Assembly: GCA_963709665.1 (NCBI GenBank)
Contig: CAVPWU010000002.1
Span: 992,001-1,056,000, forward strand
From: DASZIT01 sp963709665
Lineage (GTDB): Bacteria > Actinomycetota > Acidimicrobiia > Acidimicrobiales > RAAP-2
Direction of reading: 5' to 3'
Length of the DNA: 64,000 nt
How positions within the stretch are numbered: the first letter of the stretch is position 1; each line of letters begins with the position of its first letter. Position numbers and translations under genes: made by a program. The notes below the pieces were generated by a model that saw nothing but the letters and a program-made list of their open reading frames with translations, had not been told where the DNA came from and did not search any database. Below are positions 45,614 through 54,227 of this stretch, one piece after another.

Positions 45614-46702
45614 TCACGCCGCGTAGGCGGTCTCGAGGGCCGAGGCGAACTCGTCCCGGACCCGGGGCAGGGCGAAGGAGGCGACCCGTTCGGCGGCGGC
45701 GGCGGCCAGCGTGGCGCGGAGCTGGGGATCGTGGACCACCCGGTCGACGGCCGCCGCCACCCGGACCGGCTGCTTGTCCGGAAGAACCAGCCCGGCGGTG
45801 GCCACCGTCTCGGGAACGGCGGTGAACCGGTACGACACGATGGGGACCCGGTGGAACATGGCCTCGAGCAGGGGGACGCAGAAGCCCTCGTGGTTGGAGA
45901 GGCAGACGAAGGCGTCGGCGTTGGCGTAGTAGGCGATCAGCTCCTCGTGGGTGACCGACCCGGCGAACTCCACGGCGTCGGCCAGGCCCAGCTCGGCGGC
46001 GAACCGCTCCACCGCCGACTGGTAGGCCGGAGAGATGGCACCGCCCACGATGTGGAGGCGGGCCTGCGGGTCGTACAGGCGCCGGTAGGCGGCCAGGGAC
46101 TTCACCAGGTCGTCCTGCCCCTTGTGGGGGGAGACCTTCCCCACGAACAGGAGGTCGGCGCCCCCGTTGGCCCGCTGCTCCCCCAGCCGCTCGGCGAGCT
46201 GGGGGTCGGGCGAGCCGGCGAACCCCTCGAGGTCGAGCAGCAGCGGCACCGTCCGGGTGGAGCGGTAGCCGGCGTGGAGCAGCTCGCGCTCGTTGAACTC
46301 GGAGTCGGCCACCGCGAACTCGGTCACCGGGGCCAGCTCCAGCAGCTGGGCCCGGCCCCGCCGGACCTCGTCCCCCACCTCGGGCACCCACGCCTCGAGC
46401 AGGTCGGCCGGCGTGATGTTGTGGTAGTTGACGAACTTGCGCTCCGAGCGCTCCCGGAAGGTGTCCCCCACCCCGCTGCCGATGGACAGCTGGTAGAGGA
46501 GGACCCGACCCGACGACGACCGGTCACCCAGCTTGGCGATGGGGAGCCCGGCGTCGAGCCGGTCGGGCGTGGCGTTGCCGTAGTAGATGTCGGACTCGAA
46601 GCCCCGGCTCCGCAGCAGGTCCTGGAGCTGCAGCACGTGGCCACCGATGGCGTCCCGGCTGGCCAGCGAGGGGATGACCTGGTCGATCCGTCGGGCCGCC
46701 AC
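45614..46702 (-). CDS. Glycosyltransferase family 4, type B (1)
   Basis: The 362-residue GT-B enzyme has IDQVIPSLASRDAIGGH at its N-terminus, LLFVGKVSPHKGQDDL and the EX7E motif EGFCVPLLE in the donor domain. It resembles the type B enzymes at 49775-50887 and 53127-54227. The GTG lies 2 bp after the stop of the Wzt-like ATPase gene, so it is in the exporter operon. Specificity unknown. Confidence 0.9.
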   Translation of the reverse strand: MAARRIDQVIPSLASRDAIGGHVLQLQDLLRSRGFESDIYYGNATPDRLDAGLPIAKLGDRSSSGRVLLYQLSIGSGVGDTFRERSERKFVNYHNITPADLLEAWVPEVGDEVRRGRAQLLELAPVTEFAVADSEFNERELLHAGYRSTRTVPLLLDLEGFAGSPDPQLAERLGEQRANGGADLLFVGKVSPHKGQDDLVKSLAAYRRLYDPQARLHIVGGAISPAYQSAVERFAAELGLADAVEFAGSVTHEELIAYYANADAFVCLSNHEGFCVPLLEAMFHRVPIVSYRFTAVPETVATAGLVLPDKQPVRVAAAVDRVVHDPQLRATLAAAAAERVASFALPRVRDEFASALETAYAA

Positions 46703-46704
46703 CG

Positions 46705-47976
46705 TCAGGCGATGATGTTCTCGGCCACCGGGGCGCCCGAGATGCCGCCCATCGAGTCGACGGCCGGGACCTCCCCGGTGTGCCCGGTGGAGCGGAACCG
46801 GAAGCTGGCGGCCGGCAGGAGCCGGACCCGGCCGGTGGCCCGGCCGGTGTTGACCACCTCGAATTGGGTGACCTGGTCCTTCCAGTCGTAGATGGCCGTC
46901 TCGGTGAGGCTGCGGATACCGACGCTCACCGAGTAGGTGCCGTCGAGGAGCGGGACCTCGGGGAACTCGAACCGGATCTGGCCACCCCCCACCGGCACCT
47001 CCATCTGGCAGCTGGGGTCGTCGGGGTCGGAGGCGAAGACCAGCTCGTTGCTGTCGTCGTGGATGGCGATGGTGGCGATGGCGTTGTGCACGGCGGCCAG
47101 CGAGTCGAGCTCGGCCGTGATGACCAGGGGGTCGCCGGGCCGGAGGTGGTCGCCGCTGCCGGTGCCGCCGTGCTCGGCCTGCACCGTCCCGATGTGGAAG
47201 ACATTGCCCTCGATACCGCCCGACTCCGAGCCCTCGATCGTCCCCACCCCGAGCAGGTCGGCCAGGTAGACCCGGATGGCCTCGCCGGGCTCGTCGACCG
47301 TGAGCACCTTGCCGTGGTTCATCACCATGGCCCGCGAGCAGTTCTGGCGGATGGTGTCGGTGCCGTGGCTGACCACCACGATGGTGCGCCCCTCGCGCTG
47401 GAACTTCTTGACGTGGTCGAGGCACTTCCGCTGGAAGGCGGCGTCCCCCACCGCCAGGACCTCGTCGACCAGCAGCACGTCGGGCTCCACGTTGACCGCC
47501 ACCGCGAAGCCCAGCCGGACGTACATGCCCGAGGAGTAGAACTTCACCTGGTTGTCGATGAACTGCTCCAGCTCGGCGAAGGCCACGATGTCGTCGAACC
47601 GCTTGTCGATCTCCGAGCGGGACAGCCCCAGCAGCGAGCCGTTCAGGTAGATGTTGTCGCGGCCGGACAGCTCGGGTTGGAACCCGGCCCCCAGCTCGAG
47701 CATGGCGGCCAGGCTGCCCCGGACCCGGATCTCCCCGGTGGTGGGCTTCAGGATGCCGGCCACGCACTTGAGGAGGGTGGACTTGCCGCACCCGTTGCGG
47801 CCCAGGATGCCGAACGTCTCCCCCTCGTTGATGTCGACGTTGACGTCCTTCAGGGCCCAGAAGGGGGTGTAGGGCATCTTGCCGCCGTGGATCACCCGCT
47901 CCTTCAGCGAGGTGTACCGCTCGTTGTAGAGCCGGAACTGCTTGGAGATGTCTCGGACTTCGATGGCGACGCCCAC
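46705..47976 (-). CDS. Polysaccharide ABC exporter ATP-binding protein (Wzt-like)
   Basis: The 423-residue protein has Walker A GRNGCGKST (59-67), an ABC signature region YSSGMYVRLGFAV, Walker B DVLLVDEVLAVGD and an H-loop VVSHGTD. Beyond residue 245 is a beta-rich domain of about 175 residues in the position of the Wzt carbohydrate-recognition domain, which selects the capped glycan for export. It pairs with the permease just upstream (3-bp gap). Together they should export a lipid-linked O-antigen-like or teichoic-type polymer. Confidence 0.93.
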   Translation of the reverse strand: MGVAIEVRDISKQFRLYNERYTSLKERVIHGGKMPYTPFWALKDVNVDINEGETFGILGRNGCGKSTLLKCVAGILKPTTGEIRVRGSLAAMLELGAGFQPELSGRDNIYLNGSLLGLSRSEIDKRFDDIVAFAELEQFIDNQVKFYSSGMYVRLGFAVAVNVEPDVLLVDEVLAVGDAAFQRKCLDHVKKFQREGRTIVVVSHGTDTIRQNCSRAMVMNHGKVLTVDEPGEAIRVYLADLLGVGTIEGSESGGIEGNVFHIGTVQAEHGGTGSGDHLRPGDPLVITAELDSLAAVHNAIATIAIHDDSNELVFASDPDDPSCQMEVPVGGGQIRFEFPEVPLLDGTYSVSVGIRSLTETAIYDWKDQVTQFEVVNTGRATGRVRLLPAASFRFRSTGHTGEVPAVDSMGGISGAPVAENIIA

Positions 47977-47979
47977 GGG

Positions 47980-49062
47980 CTACAGCTCCTCTGCGAAGTT
48001 GCCCTCGAGCCGGCCGAAGACGATGAGGGATAGGAAGAACAGTCCGATGCTGACCACCAGCACCGCCCCCAGCAGCAGGGCGAAGGTCCCCACCGACCAG
48101 GTGGGGAGCACGTGGTAGATGGTCGGCGTCTTGGCGCCGGGCGGCAGGTACGAGTACTGGGTGACCCCGTAGATGGCCCGTTGGAAGGTCATCACGATCG
48201 GGGTGATGGGGTTGACCAGGTAGACGTACTGGCCCCACTTCAGCACCGGGTGGGACTTGGAGAAGCCGGACAGGAAGATCTGGCCGTAGGTGTAGACGAT
48301 GCACGTCCCCCAGAACCAGGCCATCAGCAGCACCTCGGTCAGGTGCTGGGTGTCCCGGAGGTAGACGTTGACCGCCGACAGGAAGATGGAGATTGCCCCG
48401 GTGAAGATCAGCAGTGCCACCAGGGCCAGAGGCAGCAGGGCCAGGTACTGGTAGGCCGGGTGGACCCCGAAGGCCACCATGGCGATGACCAGCACCACCA
48501 CCTGGATGGCGAAGAGCACCAGGGCCACCCCGGCCACCGACAGTGCCAGGAGCTCGCGGGGGAAGGCCACCTTCTTGACGATGCCGGCCTTGCCCACCAC
48601 CACGGTGGTGGACGACATGGCGGCATTGTTGAACAGGTTCCAGACCAGCAGGCCGGCGAACAGCCAGATGGCGAAGTTGGGCTGGTGGTTCCGGGCGATG
48701 ATCTTGAAGACCACGTAGTAGATGGCCAGCACCAGCGCCGGGTTGAGCATCGACCACAGGTAGCCGAGGACCGAGTTCTTGTACTTGACCTTCAGCTCGG
48801 TGCGGACCAGGAGGATGAGCAGGTCCCGGTTGACCCAGAGGTCCCTCAGGCGCTGTCGGAGCTGGACCTTGCCGTTGACGACGGTGACCTGGCGGTTGGA
48901 GCTGCCGGGCACGAACCGGGTGGAGCCGCCGATGCTGACGGCCTCCCCGTCGCCCTCCCCGTCGCCCAGCCGCGGCCGTTCCGGGTCGGGCGGGGTCGAG
49001 GCCGGTGGGTGCTTGTCGGGTGGGGACCCTCCAGGCGCGGGCTCGACCGCGCCGACACTCAC
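47980..49062 (-). CDS. Polysaccharide ABC exporter permease (Wzm-like)
   Basis: The 360-residue ABC-2 type permease has a Pro-rich cytoplasmic N-terminus of about 75 residues, an amphipathic segment (LWVNRDLLILLVRTELKVKY) and six membrane segments, with PITPIVMTFQRAIYG before the last. It pairs with the Wzt-like ATPase. The GTG start overlaps the clpP stop by GTGA, so its translation is probably coupled to clpP. Confidence 0.92.
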   Translation of the reverse strand: MSVGAVEPAPGGSPPDKHPPASTPPDPERPRLGDGEGDGEAVSIGGSTRFVPGSSNRQVTVVNGKVQLRQRLRDLWVNRDLLILLVRTELKVKYKNSVLGYLWSMLNPALVLAIYYVVFKIIARNHQPNFAIWLFAGLLVWNLFNNAAMSSTTVVVGKAGIVKKVAFPRELLALSVAGVALVLFAIQVVVLVIAMVAFGVHPAYQYLALLPLALVALLIFTGAISIFLSAVNVYLRDTQHLTEVLLMAWFWGTCIVYTYGQIFLSGFSKSHPVLKWGQYVYLVNPITPIVMTFQRAIYGVTQYSYLPPGAKTPTIYHVLPTWSVGTFALLLGAVLVVSIGLFFLSLIVFGRLEGNFAEEL

Positions 49063-49712
49063 TGGGTTACGGCCCCTGCAGTCGTCGGACCGTCCACCCC
49101 GTCCTTCTGGATCACGGCGTCGATGAAGCCGTACTCCTTGGCCTCGTCGGCGGTGAACCAGCGGTCGCGGTCGGAGTCGGCCTCGATCCGGTCCACCGGC
49201 TGGCCGGTGTGGAAGGCGATGCGCTCGGCCATCATCCGCTTCAGGTACATGATCTGCTCGGCCTGGATGGCGATGTCGGAGGCCTGGCCCTGCATGCCGC
49301 CGGACGGCTGGTGCATGAGGATGCGGCTGTGGGGCAGGGCGAACCGCTTGCCGGGCGTACCCGAGCAGAGGAGGAACTGGCCCATGGAGGCGGCCAGTCC
49401 CACGCAGATGGTGCGGATGTCGCACCGCACGTACTGCATGGTGTCGTAGATGGCCAGGCCGTCGGTGACCGAACCGCCCGGGGAGTTGATGTACACCGAG
49501 ATGTCCTGCTCGTGGTTCTCGGCCTCGAGGAGGATCAGCTGGGAGCAGACCAGGTTGGCGGTGTTCTGGTCGATGGCCGACCCGATGAAGACGATCCGCT
49601 CCTTCAGCAGGCGCTGGAAGATGTCGGATCCGGGACCGGCATCCGCCACCGACTTCGACTCCACGGTCGCCAGGGAGGGATCGGACAGGAGGGGGTGACG
49701 GGTGTCGTCCAT
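49059..49712 (-). CDS. clpP: ATP-dependent Clp protease proteolytic subunit
   Basis: ClpP is the barrel-shaped serine protease partner of ClpX/ClpC. The 217-residue protein has catalytic Ser109 (GLAASMGQF), His134 (LMHQPSGG) and the acidic ADSDRDRWF region. ATG 49712 is preferred over a TTG three codons upstream that lies inside a TAGGCT hexamer. No clpX or second clpP is adjacent; instead it is followed, with GTGA overlap, by a polysaccharide permease gene and preceded by a glycosyltransferase gene. It is probably one of several clpP genes in the genome. Confidence 0.96.
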   Translation of the reverse strand: MDDTRHPLLSDPSLATVESKSVADAGPGSDIFQRLLKERIVFIGSAIDQNTANLVCSQLILLEAENHEQDISVYINSPGGSVTDGLAIYDTMQYVRCDIRTICVGLAASMGQFLLCSGTPGKRFALPHSRILMHQPSGGMQGQASDIAIQAEQIMYLKRMMAERIAFHTGQPVDRIEADSDRDRWFTADEAKEYGFIDAVIQKDGVDGPTTAGAVTQ

Positions 49713-49720
49713 GGTGGGCA

Positions 49721-49726
49721 AGCCTA
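49721..49726 (-). promoter_or_regulatory. -10 hexamer of clpP-wzm operon
   Basis: TAGGCT on the minus strand ends 8 nt before the clpP ATG, in the only gap (62 bp) in this part of the locus, so clpP and the exporter genes may form their own transcript. Confidence 0.45.
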
Positions 49727-49774
49727 GTGGCTCACCGCTCCCCGGGGACGCAGGGGCACCGGGGGGTGGCGGCC

Positions 49775-50887
49775 TCAGCCGGGGGCGGTGGCGGGGTCGG
49801 CGACGCCCTGCACGGCCGCTACCAGGCGTTCCGCCGCGCTGCCCAGGTCGAGGGCGGCGAACCGCCCGACGCCGGCCTCCACCAGCGACCGACGCCGGTC
49901 ATCGTCCCCCAGCAGCCCGGTCACCGCCGCCACCACCGCCCGTGGGTGCTTGCGGTCGAGGATCACCCCGGCGTCGCCCAGCACCTCCCGCACCGCCCCG
50001 GCGTCGAAGGCCACCACCGGCAGCCGGTGCCCCATCGCCTCCACCAGGGGCACCCCGAACCCCTCGTGGTCGGAGAGCATGACCAGCACGTCGCTGGCCC
50101 GGTAGTGGGCGGCCAACGAGGCGTCGTCGATGCCGGTCACGAACTCGACGGCGTCCCCGAGTCCCAATGTGGCCACGTACCGCCGGAGGGCCCCGGCGTA
50201 GGCGGGCTCCGACGGGGAGCCCACCACCGTCAGGTGGGCCCCGGGGTCGACGGTCCGGCGGGCCACGAACAGGGCGGCCACCGTCTCGTGATGGCCCTTG
50301 TTGGGGGCCAGCCGTCCCACCGACAGCCAGGAGCTCCCCGGTGGTGACGTCCGGCGGCGCTGGTGGCGGGCCGTCTCCAGGCGGGCCAGGACGACGGGGT
50401 CCGGCTCGGTCGGCGGCACCGCCAGGTTGGCCACCGGGATCACCGTGGTCCGGGTGCAGCCGGCGCCCTGCAGCTCGACCTCGTCGAACCGGGACACCGC
50501 CACGCCCAGGGCCGCCCGGGGGGCGACCATGGCCAGCTCCGCCAGGGTGGTGACCTGCAGCTGGGCGATCCCGTTGTTCCAGGGGGCGAAGAACCGGGGA
50601 GGCGTGACGCTGTGGTAGTTCAGCACCAGGGGCTCGGGCCGCCCGGCCAGCCACCCGGCCATGACCGACTGGGTGGCGAACTGGTACACCAGGACGTCGC
50701 CGGCCTCGGCCTCCTCGGCGTAGGCCCGGTACGGCCGGGTCTCGTCGACGGTGGCCGGATCGGGAAGCTCGGAGTAGATGCGGGAGGTGATCCCGTCGGC
50801 CACCAGGCGGTCACGCACCGACCGGGTGTGCTCCCCCACCGCGTCGTACCGGTGGAGCATGGGGACGAACTGGTGGATACCCCTCAT
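49775..50887 (-). CDS. Glycosyltransferase family 4, type B (2)
   Basis: The 370-residue enzyme opens MRGIHQFVPMLHRYDAVGEH and has WLSVGRLAPNKGHHET and the EX7E motif EGFGVPLVE. It is a paralogue of the type B enzymes at 45614 and 53127. The ATG overlaps the stop of the methyltransferase-like gene (ATGA). Acceptor and donor unknown. Confidence 0.9.
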   Translation of the reverse strand: MRGIHQFVPMLHRYDAVGEHTRSVRDRLVADGITSRIYSELPDPATVDETRPYRAYAEEAEAGDVLVYQFATQSVMAGWLAGRPEPLVLNYHSVTPPRFFAPWNNGIAQLQVTTLAELAMVAPRAALGVAVSRFDEVELQGAGCTRTTVIPVANLAVPPTEPDPVVLARLETARHQRRRTSPPGSSWLSVGRLAPNKGHHETVAALFVARRTVDPGAHLTVVGSPSEPAYAGALRRYVATLGLGDAVEFVTGIDDASLAAHYRASDVLVMLSDHEGFGVPLVEAMGHRLPVVAFDAGAVREVLGDAGVILDRKHPRAVVAAVTGLLGDDDRRRSLVEAGVGRFAALDLGSAAERLVAAVQGVADPATAPG

Positions 50888-51885
50888 GCCGGCACCCTCC
50901 CGGCCACGGCGTGGACGTCGCCGTCGTCGGGGCGGTGCCACACCAGGTCCCCGACGCCCAGCCGCTCGAGCAGCGCCAGCCACGTCTCGGGATGGAGCGG
51001 GTGGCCGGGGAGCAGGTCCCGGCCGGCGGCGGTGAGGCGCCCCTCCCACGCTGTCCGGTCGGTGGTGAGGACGACCAGCGGCGCCGATGGCACCAGCGCG
51101 TCGACCACCGTTCCGACCAGGGCCAGCTGACCGGGGAGGTCGAGCCGGTCGGTGGCCCCGGCCAGGACGGCGCCGGCCAGGCTGCCCGGCGTGCCGGCCC
51201 CGGCCGCCTCCGCCAGAGTGCCGAGCACCACGTCGCCGGAGGGGGCGTCCCCCGCCATCCGCCACGCCTCCGGCCCGAGGGGCTCCACCGCCCGCACCCG
51301 GTGCCCACCCGCCCGGAGGGCGGAGGCGACGGCGGCGGCCGACTCCCCGACCAGGACCGGGAGGTCCGAGGCCGGACCGGTGAACCACGAGGCCACCGGG
51401 GCCGCCCACGGCGACAGGTCGGGCGGGTCGACCAGGCGGGCCGGGTCGACGAGGAGGTCCCGGGTGGGGTCGGCCCGGGACTCCAGCCGCTCGAGGCGGG
51501 CGGCCAGGTACCGGACGGCGTCCCAGGCCGCCACCAGGCGGTCCCGCAGCTCCTGGTCGCCCGCCGCCAGGATGTCCCGGGCGTGGCCGTCCATCAGGTC
51601 GGCCAGCTCGGCGATCACGTCGCCCATCATCCGCTGCCCGGCCTTGGCCGCCCGGCCCCGCTCCCACAGGTCGTCGGGGAGTCCGTGCCACGGCGCCGAG
51701 GCCGCCACCCCGGAGGTCGGCTCCTTCAGGCGACGGAGCGAGTCGGTGAAGGCCCAGTCGAGGCTCCCCTGCGGGCTCAGCCGCTCGAAGGCGGACAGCA
51801 GCACCTGCTCGTCGGCGCCGGGGCCGTCCGGGCCGGGTCCGCCCTCCACCGACGCGTCGCCCATGTCGTTGTCCACGGCTCTCAT
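50884..51885 (-). CDS. Degenerate methyltransferase-like protein of the polysaccharide locus
   Basis: This 333-residue protein has a helical N-terminal half (residues 25-150) and a Rossmann-like C-terminal half. It resembles the methyltransferase at 54224-55387, sharing PGHPLHPETWLALLERLGV, but the SAM loop, which in that paralogue is HAECGNGSLVERL, is here VGESAAAVASAL with no glycine-rich turn. It may be an inactive or regulatory partner of the other. ATGA overlaps on both sides place it firmly inside the operon. Confidence 0.6.
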   Translation of the reverse strand: MRAVDNDMGDASVEGGPGPDGPGADEQVLLSAFERLSPQGSLDWAFTDSLRRLKEPTSGVAASAPWHGLPDDLWERGRAAKAGQRMMGDVIAELADLMDGHARDILAAGDQELRDRLVAAWDAVRYLAARLERLESRADPTRDLLVDPARLVDPPDLSPWAAPVASWFTGPASDLPVLVGESAAAVASALRAGGHRVRAVEPLGPEAWRMAGDAPSGDVVLGTLAEAAGAGTPGSLAGAVLAGATDRLDLPGQLALVGTVVDALVPSAPLVVLTTDRTAWEGRLTAAGRDLLPGHPLHPETWLALLERLGVGDLVWHRPDDGDVHAVAGRVPA

Positions 51886-53130
51886 CCCTCCCGCTCGTAG
51901 ACCGGTCCCCCGGTGATGACCGGCAGCCGCCGGGTGTTGACCCGGGTCCGGGGTCCCCGGGCCACCGCCGCCCCGAGGAACTCGGCGTAGCGCTCGATGA
52001 TCGAGTCCCACCGGTAGTAGCGGTCGGTGTACCGGCGGCCGGCATCCCCCAATGACGCCCGCAGGTCGGCGTTGCCGGTCAGCCGGTCCACCGCCACCTC
52101 GAACATCCGGTAGGAGTCGAACCACAGGCCGCCACCCGATCGCCGGCAGTGCTCCATGGTGGCCGCACACCCCCCGTTGACCAGCACCGGCACCCCGAGG
52201 GTCCACGCCTCGAGCAGCACCAGGGAGAACGACTCGTAGGCCGACGGCGACACCATGACCTCGGCGCCGGCCAGCAGGTCCCACTTGTCGGCCTCGGACA
52301 CCGTGCCGGTGGCCACGATGTCGGGGTGGTCGGGGGCCTCCACCGACACCGGGCCGACGAAGGCCAGGGCGAGGTCGGACGGGTGTCGCTCCTTGTACTC
52401 GGCGAAGTACGCCGCCAGCATGGTGCATCCCTTGTGCTCGTCGACCCTGCCCAGGTAGCAGAGGTAGGGGCGGTCGCCGATCCCCAGGATGTCCCCGCCG
52501 CGGCGTCCGGCCCCGGTCGGCTCGTTGACCCCCAGGCCCAGCACGATCTGGGGGGCGGCGCCGATCCCGAACACGTGCTCCATCAGTTGGCGCTCGGCGC
52601 GGGTGTGGTAGACGAGGCCGTCGATGTCCCGGAACGACTGCCGGAAGGCCCGCAGGTAGAGAGCGGGCTCGTCGTGGGCGGCGGGATGGAGGACGGTGGG
52701 CACCCGCGACTGGGCGATGGCGTCCACGGTGGTGGCGAAGAGGTACGGGTAGCAGGCGACGACGTCGGCGTCGGTGGCGGCCACCGCATCCACCAGGTCC
52801 GGGCAGGTCGGTCCGTTGAGGGACACCCACCGGCGGGAGGTGACCAGGGAGGCGGCGGCCGGCGAGCCGCGCAGCTTGCCGTCCAGCTCGAAGTACTCCA
52901 GCAGGCGACGGCTGGCCGTCGGGAAGCGGTGGACGGTCACCCCGTCCACGGTGGAGGTCCCCGCCGGCTCGGTGTTCTCCCAGGTGAGGTGGTCCAGGCG
53001 CGCAGCTGGTCAGGATCTCCACCTTCCAGTCCGGGCGCCGCGCCATCCGCTCGGCCAGCATGCGGGCGGCCGTCTCGGCCCCGCCGATGACCTCGGCCCC
53101 GTAGCGCGGGGTGACGAAGGCCAGCTTCAC
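51882..53130 (-). CDS. Glycosyltransferase family 4, type A (2), frameshifted in this assembly
   Basis: The N-terminus MKLAFVTPRYGAEVIGGAET lies in one frame and the rest, from DHLTWEN onward, in another. Removing one base at about 52997-53002 restores TSCALDHLTWEN, collinear with TSCAEDFVTWDD of the intact paralogue at 44395, and gives 415 residues. The donor domain (YLGRVDEHKGCT) and EX7E (ESFSLVLLE) are intact. The GTG overlaps the preceding glycosyltransferase stop by GTGA. Confidence 0.85.
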
Positions 53131-54227
53131 CGGACCGCCGCCCGCCGTCGGTCGAGGGCGCCCAGCGCCTCGACGAACCGGGCCCGGACGGCGGAGGAGG
53201 CGAAGTCGCCCAGGCGACGGTGGCCGGCGGCCACCAGCTGCCGGCGCAGGGCGGGATCGGTGACCACCCGGTGGACGGCGGCCGCCACCTCGCCGGGACG
53301 CTTGGTGCCGAGGAGGACCCCGGCCTCCCCCATCGTCTCCGGGACCGCCCCGGTGCCGTAGGCCACGATGGGGAGCCCGAAGTGCATGGACTCGAGCAGG
53401 GGGATGCAGAACCCCTCGTGGTCGGAGAGGCAGACGAACACATCGGCGTCGGAGTACCAGGCGGCCAGCTGGGGTCCCGTGAGGTGCTCGCCGTGCACCA
53501 CGGCGTCGCCGAGGCCCAGCTCGGCGGCGAAGCCCAGCACCGCCTCGGCGTACTCGCCGGTGATGGCCGGGCCCACCAGGGCGAGCCGTGCATCGGGGTC
53601 GTACCACCGGCGGTACAGCCACAGCGCCTCCACCAACTGGTGCTGGGCCTTGTTGGGCGACAGCCGCCCGACGAACAGCAGCAGGGCGCCGGGGCCGTGG
53701 CGGTCGGCCAGTCGGGCGGCCTCCGCCGGGTCGACCTCGTCCGGGGCGCCCCAGGCGGCGATGTCGGTGAGGATGGGGATCACCGCCGTCTCCGGGCAGC
53801 CGAAGGAGGTCAGCTCGGCGGCGTTGAAGGCGGAGTCGGCGATCCCCAGGGCGGCCCGTCGGGCCAGGCCGGCGATCTGGGTCCGGGCCAGGGTCACCTT
53901 CTCGGCGGTGTGGTCCTCCCACCCCTCGTAGAACGAGGCCGGGGTGACGTTGTGGTAGTCGAGCACCAGGGTCTCCGGCCGGTCGAGCAGGAAGTCGGCC
54001 ACCGGCGATCCGGTGCCGGCCTGGTAGAGCAGGATGTCGCCGGGTGCCGCCCGCTCCGGGTACCGCTCGAAGTAGGTGGCCTGGTCGAGGAGCTCGTCGT
54101 GGGCCGCCTCGACGTAGATCTCCGACGCCCAGCCAGCGGCGCGGAACGTCTCGCGCAGGGCGAGGGTGTGATCGCCGGTGGCGTCCCGGGGCAGCAGGGC
54201 CGGGACGAACTGATGGACGGCGGTCAC
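53127..54227 (-). CDS. Glycosyltransferase family 4, type B (3)
   Basis: The 366-residue enzyme opens MTAVHQFVPALLPRDATGDH, with LLFVGRLSPNKAQHQL and the EX7E motif EGFCIPLLE. It is most like the other type B enzymes in this locus. GTGA overlaps link it to the upstream methyltransferase and the downstream type A enzyme; the type B then type A order also occurs at 46702-44395. Confidence 0.9.
   Translation of the reverse strand: MTAVHQFVPALLPRDATGDHTLALRETFRAAGWASEIYVEAAHDELLDQATYFERYPERAAPGDILLYQAGTGSPVADFLLDRPETLVLDYHNVTPASFYEGWEDHTAEKVTLARTQIAGLARRAALGIADSAFNAAELTSFGCPETAVIPILTDIAAWGAPDEVDPAEAARLADRHGPGALLLFVGRLSPNKAQHQLVEALWLYRRWYDPDARLALVGPAITGEYAEAVLGFAAELGLGDAVVHGEHLTGPQLAAWYSDADVFVCLSDHEGFCIPLLESMHFGLPIVAYGTGAVPETMGEAGVLLGTKRPGEVAAAVHRVVTDPALRRQLVAAGHRRLGDFASSAVRARFVEALGALDRRRAAVR

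Noticed and set aside
45614..48757. A 1047-codon frame spanning wzm, wzt and a glycosyltransferase
   Set aside because: Only its last third reads a real protein (GT4 type B). The upstream part reads the exporter genes in the wrong frame.
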